This document shows positions 25,996 through 34,566 of a stretch of DNA of 64,000 bases, piece by piece. The stretch comes from Rhizobium rosettiformans W3 (lineage in GTDB: Bacteria; Pseudomonadota; Alphaproteobacteria; Rhizobiales; Rhizobiaceae). The notes under the pieces are model-generated. The model saw only the letters and a list, made by a program, of their open reading frames with translations. It was not told where the DNA came from and ran no database searches. Position 1 is the stretch's first letter. The number at the start of each line of letters is the position of its first letter. The stretch lies in contig NZ_STGU01000001.1 in assembly GCF_004912135.1 (NCBI RefSeq), positions 248,001 to 312,000 of the forward strand. The letters run 5' to 3'. The position numbers and the translations under genes were made by a program.

Positions 25996-26558
25996 CTGTT
26001 GGCGATAAGTCGACTGACGGATCTTTCAAGCGCGAGCTGCTCGCCGCGCTGCCCAACCTGCGTGCTTTCGCCGTGTCGCTGACCGGCCGCCACCATGTGG
26101 CTGACGATCTGGTGCAGGACACGATCATGAAGGCCTGGGCCAAGCAGGATCACTTCGAGCCCGGCACGAATATGAAGGCCTGGCTTTTCACCATCCTGCG
26201 CAACGAATTCTATTCCCAGATGCGCAAGCGTGGCCGCGAAGTCTCCGATACGGACGGCATCTTCACGTCACAGCTCTCCACCCATCCGCAGCAATACGGC
26301 TCCCTCGATCTGCAAGACTTCAAGCGGGCGCTTGACCAGCTGCCGAGCGATCAGCGCGAAGCGATCATTCTCGTCGGCGCTTCGGGCTTCGCTTATGAAG
26401 AAGCAGCGGAGATCTGCGGCTGCGCCGTGGGTACCATCAAGAGCCGAATCAATCGCGCGCGCAACAAGCTTCAGGAGATCCTGGGCGTGAGTGGCGAGGG
26501 CGATTACGGCCCGGATGCCAACAGCTCAGCGGTCATCAAGAAGGCCTTCGCTGTCTGA
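25992..26558 (+). CDS. ecfG: EcfG (RpoE2-type) general stress sigma factor
   Basis: 188-residue ECF15-type sigma factor. Region 2 contains HHVADDLVQDTIMKAWAKQD and NMKAWLFTILRNEFYSQMRK; region 4 contains LPSDQREAIILVGASGFAYE and CAVGTIKSRINRARNKLQEI. It directs RNA polymerase to GGAAC-N16-CGTT promoters, of which at least six are found within 6 kb. It is translationally coupled to nepR copy 2 and overlaps the convergent receiver gene by 33 bases at the 3' end. Regulated by partner switching with NepR and PhyR. Confidence 0.96.
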   Translation: MTVGDKSTDGSFKRELLAALPNLRAFAVSLTGRHHVADDLVQDTIMKAWAKQDHFEPGTNMKAWLFTILRNEFYSQMRKRGREVSDTDGIFTSQLSTHPQQYGSLDLQDFKRALDQLPSDQREAIILVGASGFAYEEAAEICGCAVGTIKSRINRARNKLQEILGVSGEGDYGPDANSSAVIKKAFAV

Positions 26559-26921
26559 CGACTTGCGACGCATCGCGTCGAGCACCGCCGCAGCCAGTTC
26601 TGCTGATTGCGGCGGCTTGGAGACCATGGGGTAGGACGACACAACCGTGTCCGCAACGGGGTAATAGTCATAGGACGACAGAAAGACCGGCACTGCGCCG
26701 GCCGACTGAATCAGCTTCGCGCGCTCGACATTCAAGGGCTCGGCTGCTGCAGCGTCGATGATGACAATCTCGAAATCTCCCGCAGAAAGCTCTTGAGCCA
26801 GCCTGGCAAGCGGCGTGATCTTCACGTCACATGTCAGGCTCTCCTGCAGGATGCGCTCCACCTCCATCGCAATAAGATACTGGTTTTCGGCGATGAGAAC
26901 GCGGGGCGTCGACGTGGTCAT
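26526..26921 (-). CDS. Single-domain response regulator (receiver-like)
   Basis: 131 residues forming one receiver domain: RVLIAENQYLIAMEVERIL (acidic pocket reduced to Glu plus Asn), putative phospho-acceptor Asp in FEIVIIDAAAAEP, Ser in VFLSSYD and conserved Lys in MVSKPPQSAEL. No output domain is attached. The incomplete acidic pair makes phosphorylation uncertain. Start ATG 26921 (MTTSTPRVLIAENQ) is chosen because upstream in-frame sequence has no receiver homology. It converges on ecfG with a 33-base overlap. Such stand-alone receivers (for instance MrrA/SdrG-like) can tune PhyR phosphorylation; a role here is inferred from position. Confidence 0.85.
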   Translation of the reverse strand: MTTSTPRVLIAENQYLIAMEVERILQESLTCDVKITPLARLAQELSAGDFEIVIIDAAAAEPLNVERAKLIQSAGAVPVFLSSYDYYPVADTVVSSYPMVSKPPQSAELAAAVLDAMRRKSSDSEGLLDDR

Positions 26922-27043
26922 GGAAGTTCCTTTTGTCAGCCGCGCGTTATGGGGCGTAGGTTGACGACCGTCATTTAAAAAAGACATGTGATGTTTTGAT
27001 TGTTCCATGCAGGAACATGGTGGCGTAGAAACGAGGTCATCCG

Positions 27044-27799
27044 ATGGCAATCGAACCCAGCCCGTCTCCCATTCGCGTCAGCTGCTTCGAATGTCCCCTG
27101 CGGCACATGAAGCGCTTCCGCCCTTTCACCGAAGCAGAGCTGGAATTCGTCTCCTCCTTCAAGCGCGGCGAGCTGATCGCCGACCCCGGAACCACCGTGC
27201 TTGTCGAGGGTGCGCGCAGTGCGCATCTCTACACCGTGCTTTCCGGCTGGGGGTTCCGCTACAAGATCCTTGAGGACGGTCGACGGCAGATCCTGAACTA
27301 TATCGTGCCGGGAGACATGATCGGCCTGCAGGGCGCGGTCATGGCCGAGATGCAGCATTCGGTCGAGGCCCTGACGCCGATGACGCTTTGCGTCTTCGAG
27401 CGGAGCCGGCTCTTCTCGCTGTTCGAGCTGCATCCGGGACTCGGCTTCGATCTGACCTGGCTTGCGGCGCGCGAGGAGTGCATTCTCGACGAACACTTGC
27501 TCAGCATCGGGCGACGCTCAGCGCTCGAGCGCTCCTCCTATCTTCTTGCCTTCCTGTTCGATCGCGGGGTGAATGCCGGGATCCTCGGTGACAACCACCG
27601 CCATATCCCGGCGACGCAAATGCACTTCGCCGATACGCTCGGTCTGTCGATCGTTCACACGAACAAGACATTGAAGAAGCTCGCAGATCGGGGGCTCATC
27701 CGCTGGCGCGAGCGGGGCTGCGACATCATCGATCCCGTGGGACTGCAGGAGATTGCCAGCTGGACGCCCGGAGATCCCCGGGTCAGACCCTTCATCTGA
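27044..27799 (+). CDS. Crp/Fnr-family transcriptional regulator
   Basis: 251 residues. An N-terminal Cys pair (VSCFECPLRHMK) precedes a cyclic-nucleotide-type beta-barrel (GTTVLVEGARSAHLYTVLSG, VPGDMIGLQGAVM) and a C-terminal winged helix (IPATQMHFADTLGLSIVHTN, then KTLKKLADRGLI). The N-terminal C-x2-C recalls Fnr-type proteins, but a full four-Cys set is absent, so it is probably not a 4Fe-4S sensor. It is monocistronic, ends at a strong terminator and has a TGTTCC-N5-GGAACA palindrome (27001-27017) about 27 bases upstream. Many rhizobial paralogues of this type have no known ligand. Confidence 0.92.
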   Translation: MAIEPSPSPIRVSCFECPLRHMKRFRPFTEAELEFVSSFKRGELIADPGTTVLVEGARSAHLYTVLSGWGFRYKILEDGRRQILNYIVPGDMIGLQGAVMAEMQHSVEALTPMTLCVFERSRLFSLFELHPGLGFDLTWLAAREECILDEHLLSIGRRSALERSSYLLAFLFDRGVNAGILGDNHRHIPATQMHFADTLGLSIVHTNKTLKKLADRGLIRWRERGCDIIDPVGLQEIASWTPGDPRVRPFI

Positions 27800-27811
27800 A
27801 GGCAGCACACG

Positions 27812-27848
27812 AAAAGGCCCGCATCGCCACTGGCGATGCGGGCCTTTT
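27812..27848. terminator. Strong bidirectional intrinsic terminator
   Basis: Perfect 17-bp stem: left arm 27812-27828, loop ACT, right arm 27832-27848, beginning with AAAA and ending with TTTT. It separates the Crp/Fnr gene from the convergent DUF1328 gene. Confidence 0.95.
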
Positions 27849-27865
27849 GCATTCGGGAGCGAACG

Positions 27866-28030
27866 TCAGGCTACAATGATGACCCCGGTAAAGAGGGCGA
27901 TGATCATCACCACCAGGACGATGAAAATCAGGATCTTGGCGATGCCCGCCGAAGCGCCTGCCACGCCGCGAAAGCCGAGAAGGCTCGCTACGGCAGCGAT
28001 GAGAAGTAGAATGAGGATCCATTGCAGCAT
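27866..28030 (-). CDS. DUF1328 (YtjA-type) small membrane protein, copy 2
   Basis: 54 residues from ATG 28030: MLQWILILLLIAAVASLLGF, then [20 protein letters not shown] and a hydrophobic end GVIIVA. It shares the AGASAGIAK signature with copy 1 but lacks its basic tail, so its topology at the C-terminus may differ. An upstream in-frame extension is not family-like. A weaker EcfG promoter variant precedes it. Function unknown. Confidence 0.92.
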   Translation of the reverse strand: MLQWILILLLIAAVASLLGFRGVAGASAGIAKILIFIVLVVMIIALFTGVIIVA

Positions 28031-28061
28031 GTGTGTCTCCCTGACGTTGTTCCATTGGAGA

Positions 28062-28087
28062 AACAGGGTGGGCCGGTAGTTTGTTCC
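28062..28087 (-). promoter_or_regulatory. EcfG-like promoter variant for DUF1328 copy 2
   Basis: Minus strand: GGAAC (28087-28083), 17 bases, TGTT (28065-28062). The spacing and first -10 base deviate by one from the consensus, still within the looser GGAAC-N18-19-TT rule of RpoE2. Confidence 0.6.
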
Positions 28088-28284
28088 ATCGCGCACCTGA
28101 CAGCACATTGTGTGCGCTGCAGCAAAAATCGGTTTAAGTGCCGCGCGGGTGTGACAAAACCGTCATTTGTTCCTGAAGCTGGACTAGACAGGGGGCCTCA
28201 CTTCTGGTCGTGTCCGCCATCGGAGAGTCCTTCGACTTTGGGCGAAGGATAGCAGGTAGAACCCGTTTGAACGGAGTTTGGGAG

Positions 28285-29862
28285 ATGGGATTGAAGATCG
28301 GATCGCCAAGGGAGATTTATGCCGGCGAGGCTCGCGTCGCGATGACGCCTGATAGCGCCACCCAGTTGCAGAAACTCGGCTATGAATGCGTGATCGAAAG
28401 CGGCGCCGGCAAGGCTGCGGGACTTTCTGACGACGCCTATCGCGCCGCCGGTGTGACAGTGGTGGAAACAGCCGCGGCGCTCTATGAAACGGCCGATATC
28501 ATCGCCAAGGTGCGTCCGCCCGAGACATCCGAAGTCGATCGCCTCGGCCCCGGCAAGACGCTGATCTCCTTCTTCTATCCGGCCCAGAATACCGCTCTGC
28601 TCGAACAGGCGAAGGGCAAGGGTGCGACCGTCGTTGCCATGGACATGGTGCCACGCATTTCGCGCGCCCAGAAGATGGATGCGCTGTCCTCCATGGCCAA
28701 CATCGCCGGTTATCGTGCGGTCATTGAGGCCGGCAACAATTTCGGCCGCTTCTTCACCGGTCAGGTGACGGCTGCCGGCAAGGTGCCGCCGGCCAAGGTG
28801 CTGGTCATCGGTGCGGGTGTCGCCGGTCTTGCCGCCATCGGTACGGCCACCTCGCTCGGCGCCATCACCTATGCCTTTGACGTACGCCCTGAAGTGGCTG
28901 AACAGATCGAGAGCATGGGCGCGCAGTTCGTGTTCCTGGAGTTTGAACCGACGCAGGACGGTGCCGCGACCGGCGGTTATGCCGCTCCGTCGTCGCCCGA
29001 GTTCCGCGAGAAGCAGCTTGCCAAGTTCCGCGAACTGGCGCCTGAGATCGACATCGTCATCACCACGGCACTGATCCCGGGCCGTGATGCGCCGAAGCTC
29101 TGGCTCGCCGACATGGTGGCCGCGATGAAGTCGGGCTCTGTCGTGGTCGACCTTGCGGCCGAGCGGGGTGGGAACTGCGATCTGACCGTCGCCGACCAGA
29201 AGATTGTCTCCGACAATGGTGTGACTATCGTCGGCTACACCGACTTCCCGAGCCGCATGGCCGCACAGTCCTCGACGCTCTATGCCACCAATATTCGTCA
29301 CATGATGACCGATCTGACACCGTCCAAGGACGGTGTGGTCGTGCACAACATGGAAGACGATGTCATCCGGGGTGCCACTGTCACCAAGGATGGTGAGATC
29401 ACCTATCCGCCACCGCCGCCGAAGATCCAGGCCATTGCCGCTGCCAAGCCAAAGGAGAAGGTGAAAGAGCTGACGCCTGAGGAAAAACGTGCCCAGGAAA
29501 TCGCCGCCTTCAAGACGCAGACCCGCAATCAGGTCGCGATGCTTGCCGGTGGTGGTGCGCTTATCCTGCTTGCCGGCCTTTATGCGCCTGCCAGTTTCAT
29601 GAGCCATTTCATCGTCTTCGTGCTCGCCTGCTTCGTCGGTTTCCAGGTCATCTGGAATGTCAGCCATTCGCTGCACACGCCGTTGATGGCAATCACCAAT
29701 GCCATCTCCTCGATCATCATTCTGGGCGCCCTGATGCAGATCGGATCGGGCAACTTCCTGGTGGTCATCCTCGCCGCACTGTCGGTCCTGATGGCCGGCA
29801 TCAACATCTTCGGGGGCTTCATGGTCACCCGGCGCATGCTCGCCATGTTCCAGAAGTCTTGA
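28285..29862 (+). CDS. pntA: Proton-translocating NAD(P) transhydrogenase, alpha subunit
   Basis: 525 residues: NAD(H)-binding domain I ([19 protein letters not shown], dinucleotide motif [26 protein letters not shown] mobile loop) followed by a charged linker and four C-terminal membrane helices (about 415-520). The full-length fused form is like E. coli PntA; many alphaproteobacteria split it into pntAA and pntAB. ATG 28285 follows GGGAG; a longer frame adds 25 unconvincing residues. With PntB it uses the proton gradient to reduce NADP with NADH. The 254-base leader contains only a small hairpin (28229-28248). Confidence 0.96.
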   Translation: MGLKIGSPREIYAGEARVAMTPDSATQLQKLGYECVIESGAGKAAGLSDDAYRAAGVTVVETAAALYETADIIAKVRPPETSEVDRLGPGKTLISFFYPAQNTALLEQAKGKGATVVAMDMVPRISRAQKMDALSSMANIAGYRAVIEAGNNFGRFFTGQVTAAGKVPPAKVLVIGAGVAGLAAIGTATSLGAITYAFDVRPEVAEQIESMGAQFVFLEFEPTQDGAATGGYAAPSSPEFREKQLAKFRELAPEIDIVITTALIPGRDAPKLWLADMVAAMKSGSVVVDLAAERGGNCDLTVADQKIVSDNGVTIVGYTDFPSRMAAQSSTLYATNIRHMMTDLTPSKDGVVVHNMEDDVIRGATVTKDGEITYPPPPPKIQAIAAAKPKEKVKELTPEEKRAQEIAAFKTQTRNQVAMLAGGGALILLAGLYAPASFMSHFIVFVLACFVGFQVIWNVSHSLHTPLMAITNAISSIIILGALMQIGSGNFLVVILAALSVLMAGINIFGGFMVTRRMLAMFQKS

Positions 29863-29881
29863 GTCAGGGGAGGGGATAGAA

Positions 29882-31384
29882 ATGGAATATGGATTCACCA
29901 CAGCGGCATATGTCGTCGCAGCCGTTCTCTTCATCCTGTCGCTCGGCGGCCTGTCGGGTCAGGAGAGCGCCAAGCGCGCCGTCTGGTATGGCATCGTCGG
30001 CATGGGCCTTGCGGTACTCGCGACTCTGTACGGCCCTGGTGCCGGCAACTGGTTCGTCTCGATCGTGATGATCGCCATTGGCGGCGCGATTGGCTGGGTG
30101 GTCGCTCAGCGCGTGCAGATGACGGAAATGCCGCAGCTGGTTGCTGCCATGCACTCGCTCGTCGGTCTCGCCGCTGTCTTCATCGGTTTCAATGCCGAAA
30201 TCGAGATGTGGCGAATTGCCAGCACGATTACGGATGCGGGCATCGCCTTTTGTGATCCGGCCGTCAATGCGGTCGCTTGCGCCATCCAGGCCGGCCACAC
30301 CGACCTTTTCAAGGATTTCACCGGTTTTGCGCTGAAGATCGCGGAGAAAACCGGGCCGGAGATTGCCGTCCTGAAGATCGAAGTCTTCCTCGGCGTCTTC
30401 ATTGGCGCGGTTACCTTCACCGGCTCTGTCGTCGCCTATGGCAAGCTTGCCGGCAAGGTCGATGGCAAGGCCAAGAAGCTGCCGGGCGGCCACATGCTGA
30501 ATGCCGGCGCGGCGATTGCCTCGCTGATCCTGCTGGTCCTCTATTTCAACGGCGCCGGCAGCTGGACGCTGATCCTGATGACGCTTCTGGCGCTCTTCAT
30601 CGGTTACCACCTGATCATGGGCATCGGCGGCGCCGACATGCCGGTCGTTGTCTCGATGCTCAACAGCTATTCGGGCTGGGCGGCTGCGGCCATCGGCTTC
30701 TCGCTGTCGAACGATCTCCTGATCGTCGTCGGCGCTCTGGTCGGCTCCTCGGGTGCGATCCTGTCCTACATCATGTGCAAGGCGATGAACCGCAGCTTCA
30801 TCTCGGTCATCCTCGGCGGCTTCGGCGGCACGACCGGACCGCAGATGGAAGTGACCGGCGAACAGATCGCCATCGATGGCGATGGCGTTGCCAATGCGCT
30901 GAACGATGCAGACAGCGTCATCATCGTGCCGGGCTACGGCATGGCTGTCGCGCAGGCACAGCAGTCGGTGTCTGAGCTCACCCGCAAGCTACGTGCCGCC
31001 GGCAAGACGGTGCGTTTCGCGATCCATCCGGTCGCCGGTCGTCTGCCGGGCCACATGAACGTGCTGCTGGCCGAAGCGAAAGTGCCCTATGACATCGTTC
31101 TGGAAATGGACGAGATCAACGAGGACTTCCCCGAGACGGATGTCGTCATCGTCATCGGCTCGAATGACATCGTCAATCCTGCTGCCCAGGAAGACCCGAA
31201 CTCGCCGATCGCCGGCATGCCGGTCTTGGAAGTCTGGAAGGCGAAGCAGGTCTTCGTCTCCAAGCGCGGCCAGGGCACCGGCTATTCCGGCATCGAGAAC
31301 CCGCTGTTCTACAAGGAGAATACGCGGATGTTCTACGGCGACGCGAAGAAGTCGATCGACAGCATCCTGCCACTGATCAAGTAA
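29882..31384 (+). CDS. pntB: Proton-translocating NAD(P) transhydrogenase, beta subunit
   Basis: 500 residues: a multi-helix membrane domain II and the NADP(H)-binding domain III at the C-terminus ([65 protein letters not shown]). It starts 19 bases after pntA behind AGGGGAGG. Compared with E. coli PntB (462 residues) there is an insertion of about 40 residues near 106-160, after FIGFNAEIE and before [11 protein letters not shown], containing two cysteines. The rest aligns closely. Confidence 0.95.
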   Translation: MEYGFTTAAYVVAAVLFILSLGGLSGQESAKRAVWYGIVGMGLAVLATLYGPGAGNWFVSIVMIAIGGAIGWVVAQRVQMTEMPQLVAAMHSLVGLAAVFIGFNAEIEMWRIASTITDAGIAFCDPAVNAVACAIQAGHTDLFKDFTGFALKIAEKTGPEIAVLKIEVFLGVFIGAVTFTGSVVAYGKLAGKVDGKAKKLPGGHMLNAGAAIASLILLVLYFNGAGSWTLILMTLLALFIGYHLIMGIGGADMPVVVSMLNSYSGWAAAAIGFSLSNDLLIVVGALVGSSGAILSYIMCKAMNRSFISVILGGFGGTTGPQMEVTGEQIAIDGDGVANALNDADSVIIVPGYGMAVAQAQQSVSELTRKLRAAGKTVRFAIHPVAGRLPGHMNVLLAEAKVPYDIVLEMDEINEDFPETDVVIVIGSNDIVNPAAQEDPNSPIAGMPVLEVWKAKQVFVSKRGQGTGYSGIENPLFYKENTRMFYGDAKKSIDSILPLIK

Positions 31385-31410
31385 GGCGGGTGCCGCACTT
31401 ATGAATAAGG

Positions 31411-31438
31411 AAGCCGGGTGGTCACGCCCGGCTTTTTT
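31411..31438 (+). terminator. Intrinsic terminator after pntB
   Basis: Stem AAGCCGGG (31411-31418) and CCCGGCTT (31427-31434) with an 8-base loop, followed by a run of Ts, 27 bases after the pntB stop. Confidence 0.9.
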
Positions 31439-31641
31439 GTTGATGTTGACGGGCGTGAACCTCAAGTTCCCTCAGGTAGAGGGAAGCGCCTGCAATGCAC
31501 ACTAGACTATTTGGGTACGATACGGTGCCGGTAGAGGGAGAGTGGTGTCCATGGAGCCCATGTAGACGTCTCTTTCTGCCATTGACGTGTCCTTCATGGA
31601 CGTATATATGTCTCCTTAGGACTTAGATATGGGGTCAAAAC
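31439..31641. other. AT-rich upstream region of the ParA islet
   Basis: This 203-base stretch has no gene. GGTAGAGGGA occurs at 31475-31484 and again at 31530-31539 (55-base period), and GTCC-N5-GGAC forms a small palindrome near 31590. Compositional change begins here, so this interval probably holds the left junction of the acquired segment and the ParA promoter. Confidence 0.4.
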
Positions 31642-32670
31642 ATGACAGTGAACTCTACAATTTTCTGGAACAACAAAGGTGGTACAGGTAAAACCAGCCT
31701 AGCGTTTCAGGCCATCACCACCTTTGCGCATTTGAATCAGTCCAAAAGGATACTTGTAATTGACGTATGCCCTCAAGCCAATTTATCTGAGTTGTTGCTC
31801 GGTGGCTTGGAGGGGAACGGAAGTGACAATCTTCTAAAGGTCCAGGGACGTACTCCACGGGCAACGGTGGGAGGATACTTTCAGTCAAGGCTGCCGTCGC
31901 CTTACAGCTTTGGTTCCATCCCTGTTGGTGATTATTTAGTTGTTCCTTCGCAATACAATTCTTTGATTCCTGGAAATATCGTTCTTCTTGCGGGCGACCC
32001 CTTACTTGAGTTGCAAGCAAACTCAATGTCTACGCTTGCAAACAATCAAATACCGGGCACTGATACGTGGGTTAAGATAGTTAGTTGGTTAAAAGATTTC
32101 ATTTCGGAAACCAAGAGTGCCTACGACTACATCTTCACTGATGCTAATCCTAGTTTTTCAATATATACCCAAGTGGCTATGGCTGCAGCAAATCGAGTAG
32201 TTTTACCCGTAATGGCGGATGACTCCTCTCGACGTGCAATCCAAAATGCTTTTTCTCTGATATATGGTCTGAAGCTTCCGTCCGAAATCTATGCTCAGCA
32301 TATGTTTGCGACTCGGATGGATCAAGGTAGACTTCCGTTGCCCAAGGCACATCTCGTCGTCAAAAACAGAATCACCCAATATATGGGTAGTGCATCTGGT
32401 TATCGTGCGATTTTGGATAGTATAGATCGGGACATCGATTCAATTATTCGGGAAAATCCGGATCTGATTACATTTGGTTCATTAGACGAAGGTGTTTTGG
32501 AAATTCGTGATTTTCAAACAACGGGGGTGGTTGCGTTCGCGCGAGGTACCCCCTTCTTCGCCTTGAAGCCCGGGAAAAGGTCAGTGGGAGGGAGGAGGGT
32601 GGCGATCGATGGCAATCAGATCCGTGATCGGAACATTGAGATTGTAAAACTGGCGATGCTGCTGAAATAA
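31642..32670 (+). CDS. Orphan ParA/MinD-like ATPase in an AT-rich islet
   Basis: 342 residues. The deviant Walker A NNKGGTGKTSLAFQ with signature Lys, Walker A' ILVIDVCPQANLSELLLGG and a Walker B-like YDYIFTDANPSF identify a ParA/AAA_31-type ATPase, followed by VVLPVMADDSSRRA. The C-terminal third (from about 230) has no recognised family. Base composition (A/T-rich, codons such as ATA and TTA) contrasts sharply with the GC-rich neighbours, indicating recent acquisition. No ParB-like, integrase or toxin gene is adjacent, so plasmid partition is unlikely; phage or defence origin is possible. ATG 31642 has only a weak AGGACT-type ribosome site. Confidence 0.85.
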   Translation: MTVNSTIFWNNKGGTGKTSLAFQAITTFAHLNQSKRILVIDVCPQANLSELLLGGLEGNGSDNLLKVQGRTPRATVGGYFQSRLPSPYSFGSIPVGDYLVVPSQYNSLIPGNIVLLAGDPLLELQANSMSTLANNQIPGTDTWVKIVSWLKDFISETKSAYDYIFTDANPSFSIYTQVAMAAANRVVLPVMADDSSRRAIQNAFSLIYGLKLPSEIYAQHMFATRMDQGRLPLPKAHLVVKNRITQYMGSASGYRAILDSIDRDIDSIIRENPDLITFGSLDEGVLEIRDFQTTGVVAFARGTPFFALKPGKRSVGGRRVAIDGNQIRDRNIEIVKLAMLLK

Positions 32671-32693
32671 GATAATTCGATTGAATTGCCAGC

Positions 32694-32729
32694 AGTTCCG
32701 CCGCTCTTTTGTATGTGTGCGGCGGAACT
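32694..32729. terminator. Hairpin downstream of the ParA-like gene
   Basis: Perfect 11-bp inverted repeat: AGTTCCGCCGC (32694-32704) and GCGGCGGAACT (32719-32729), 14-base loop, between convergent genes. No long T-run follows, so it is either a weak terminator or the right boundary of the islet. Confidence 0.55.
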
Positions 32730-32761
32730 CCATATGCTGCTACTGCTGTAAATAACTGATC

Positions 32762-33604
32762 TCAGACATCCGCCTTGAAGGTCTGCTTCTGCGTGCCGAG
32801 ACCCTCGATGCCGAGCTCGACGACATCGCCGGCCTTGAGGAACTGCGGCGGCTTCATGCCGAGGCCTACGCCCGGAGGCGTGCCGGTGGAGATTATGTCG
32901 CCGGGATGCAGGCTCATGAACTGGCTAAGATAGGACACAACGTGGGCGACGCCGTAGACCATGGTCTTCGACGAGCCGTCCTGCATCATCTTGCCGTTGA
33001 CCAAGAGCCACATCTTCAGATCATGCGGATTGGAAATCTCGTCCTTGGTGACGAGCCAGGGGCCGATCGGGCCGAAGGTGTCGCAGGACTTGCCCTTGGT
33101 CCACTGGCCTGCGCGCTCCGTCTGGAAGGCGCGTTCGGAGACGTCGTGGGAGACGCAGTAGCCGGCAACATAATCCATGGCATCCGCTTCCGAGACATAT
33201 TTTGCAGTCTTCCCAATGACGACGCCGAGTTCCACTTCCCAGTCTGTCTTTTCCGAGCCGCGTGGGATCAGCACGTCGTCGTTCGGGCCGCAGATCGCCG
33301 ACGTCGCCTTCATGAAGATGACAGGTTCCGGCGGCACGGCAGCACCGGTTTCGGCGGCATGGTCCGAGTAGTTGAGGCCGATGCAGATGAACTTGCCGGT
33401 GCCGGCAACGCAGGCGCCGATGCGGTCAACGGCGATTTCCGGCAGCGAGGCCGGATCGATGGCGGCGATCTTCGCCAGGCCTTCCGGGGAGATCGCTGCA
33501 CCGCCGATGTCGGCGACATGGCCCGAGAGGTCACGAACCTTGCCGTCCTCGTCGAGGATCGCAGGCTTTTCCTGGCCGAGCGGGCCGACACGCATGAGTT
33601 TCAT
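32762..33604 (-). CDS. FAH-family hydrolase (2,4-diketo-3-deoxy-L-fuconate hydrolase-like)
   Basis: 280 residues from ATG 33604 (MKLMRVGPLGQEKPAILDED). The fumarylacetoacetate hydrolase fold is shown by FICIGLNYSDHAAETG, PVIFMKATSAICGPND, the metal ligands in DWEVELGVVIG and GYCVSHDVSERAFQ, and STGTPPGVGLGMKPP. Such enzymes split 2,4-diketo-3-deoxy sugar acids to pyruvate and a hydroxyacid (L-lactate from L-fuconate). The SDR, IclR and lactonase-type neighbours support a sugar-acid pathway. Alternatives are ureidoglycolate lyase or homoprotocatechuate-type isomerases, less consistent with the context. Confidence 0.85.
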   Translation of the reverse strand: MKLMRVGPLGQEKPAILDEDGKVRDLSGHVADIGGAAISPEGLAKIAAIDPASLPEIAVDRIGACVAGTGKFICIGLNYSDHAAETGAAVPPEPVIFMKATSAICGPNDDVLIPRGSEKTDWEVELGVVIGKTAKYVSEADAMDYVAGYCVSHDVSERAFQTERAGQWTKGKSCDTFGPIGPWLVTKDEISNPHDLKMWLLVNGKMMQDGSSKTMVYGVAHVVSYLSQFMSLHPGDIISTGTPPGVGLGMKPPQFLKAGDVVELGIEGLGTQKQTFKADV

Positions 33605-33701
33605 GGTCTTCTTCCTTCCTGAAGGTCGCGGCTGAACCGCTCTGTGTATTCCTGCTCGCAATGCCGGATGGAAAAGTGATTCACACTTCTCCTCGCACTG
33701 C

Positions 33702-34430
33702 TCAAATCGTCCAGCCGCCGTCGATGGCGAAGGCCTGGCCCGAGGTGTAAGTGGCGCCTGCGATATAGACGGCAAGGTCGGCGATCTCTTCCGGCGTGCC
33801 AAGCCGACCCATGGGCTGGCGGGCGATGAAGGCTGCGCGGGCAGCCTCATAGTCCCCTTGAGCGCGCATGCGGTCCTGCAGGGAAGGGCTTTCGACGGTG
33901 CCAGGGCAGATCGCGTTGCAGCGAATGCCTTGCGTCACGTAATCGGCTGCGACCGACTTGGTCAGCCCGATCACCGCGGCCTTGGTAACCGTGTAGGCGA
34001 AGCGGTTCGGGACGCCTTTGATCGAGCTTGCGACCGAGGCCATGTTGATGATCGACCCCTCGCCGCGCTCCAGCATGGCCGGTAGGACCGCGCGAATGGT
34101 GCGGATCATGGCACGCACATTGAGATCGAAGGCGAAGTCGAGATCCGTGTCGGCCATGTCCAGGACCGTGCCGCCATGCACAACGCCGGCGCAGTTGAAG
34201 AGCACGTCGAAGGGGCCGGTCTCGGCGACCACCGCCTTGACGGCTTCGTCGTTCAGGACATCGAGCCTGCGTGTCGTAATTCCAGCCTCGCCATCCAGCG
34301 TCGCCAAGGCATCCTCGTTGATGTCGGTCGCCACGACCGTTGCACCGGCGCGGGCAAAGGCGAGCGCGCTGGCGCGACCGATGCCCTGGCCGGCTGCCGT
34401 CACCAACACATGCTTGTTCTTAAGGTTCAT
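33702..34430 (-). CDS. SDR oxidoreductase (2-keto-3-deoxy-L-fuconate dehydrogenase-like)
   Basis: 242 residues, classical short-chain dehydrogenase: TAAGQGIGRASALAFA (nucleotide-binding TGxxxGIG variant), Asp in VVATDINEDAL (NAD preference), NCAG, Ser of the catalytic triad in NMASVASS and Y-x3-K in FAYTVTKAA. ATG 34430 (MNLKNKHVLVTAAG) matches the normal length; longer in-frame sequence is discarded. It precedes the FAH hydrolase by 97 bases on the same strand and would supply its diketo substrate. Specificity is inferred from the neighbours and from similarity in outline to the Xanthomonas fucose pathway enzyme. Confidence 0.85.
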   Translation of the reverse strand: MNLKNKHVLVTAAGQGIGRASALAFARAGATVVATDINEDALATLDGEAGITTRRLDVLNDEAVKAVVAETGPFDVLFNCAGVVHGGTVLDMADTDLDFAFDLNVRAMIRTIRAVLPAMLERGEGSIINMASVASSIKGVPNRFAYTVTKAAVIGLTKSVAADYVTQGIRCNAICPGTVESPSLQDRMRAQGDYEAARAAFIARQPMGRLGTPEEIADLAVYIAGATYTSGQAFAIDGGWTI

Positions 34431-34566
34431 GCTCTTGGCTCCTCCAGCCGATCCCTCGCCATTCGACCCTTGCATATTCCCGCGGTCGATGCGAGCATCA
34501 TTCATATGCAAAACATTTATTCATCAACGTCAAGGTCGGTCCTCGGGCTTCAAGGAGAGAAATTAA

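Noticed and set aside
27012..27036. GGAAC upstream of the Crp/Fnr gene as an EcfG promoter
   Set aside because: The bases at the -10 position read GAGG; only a short TGTTCC/GGAACA palindrome remains.
28198..29934. Long minus-strand open frame (578 codons) opposite pntA
   Set aside because: Histidine/arginine-rich translation without family motifs, exactly antisense to a clear pntA; produced by GC-rich third positions.
31439..32730. Plasmid-type parAB partition locus
   Set aside because: No ParB gene, no parS-like repeat cluster and no replication gene; only a single ATPase.
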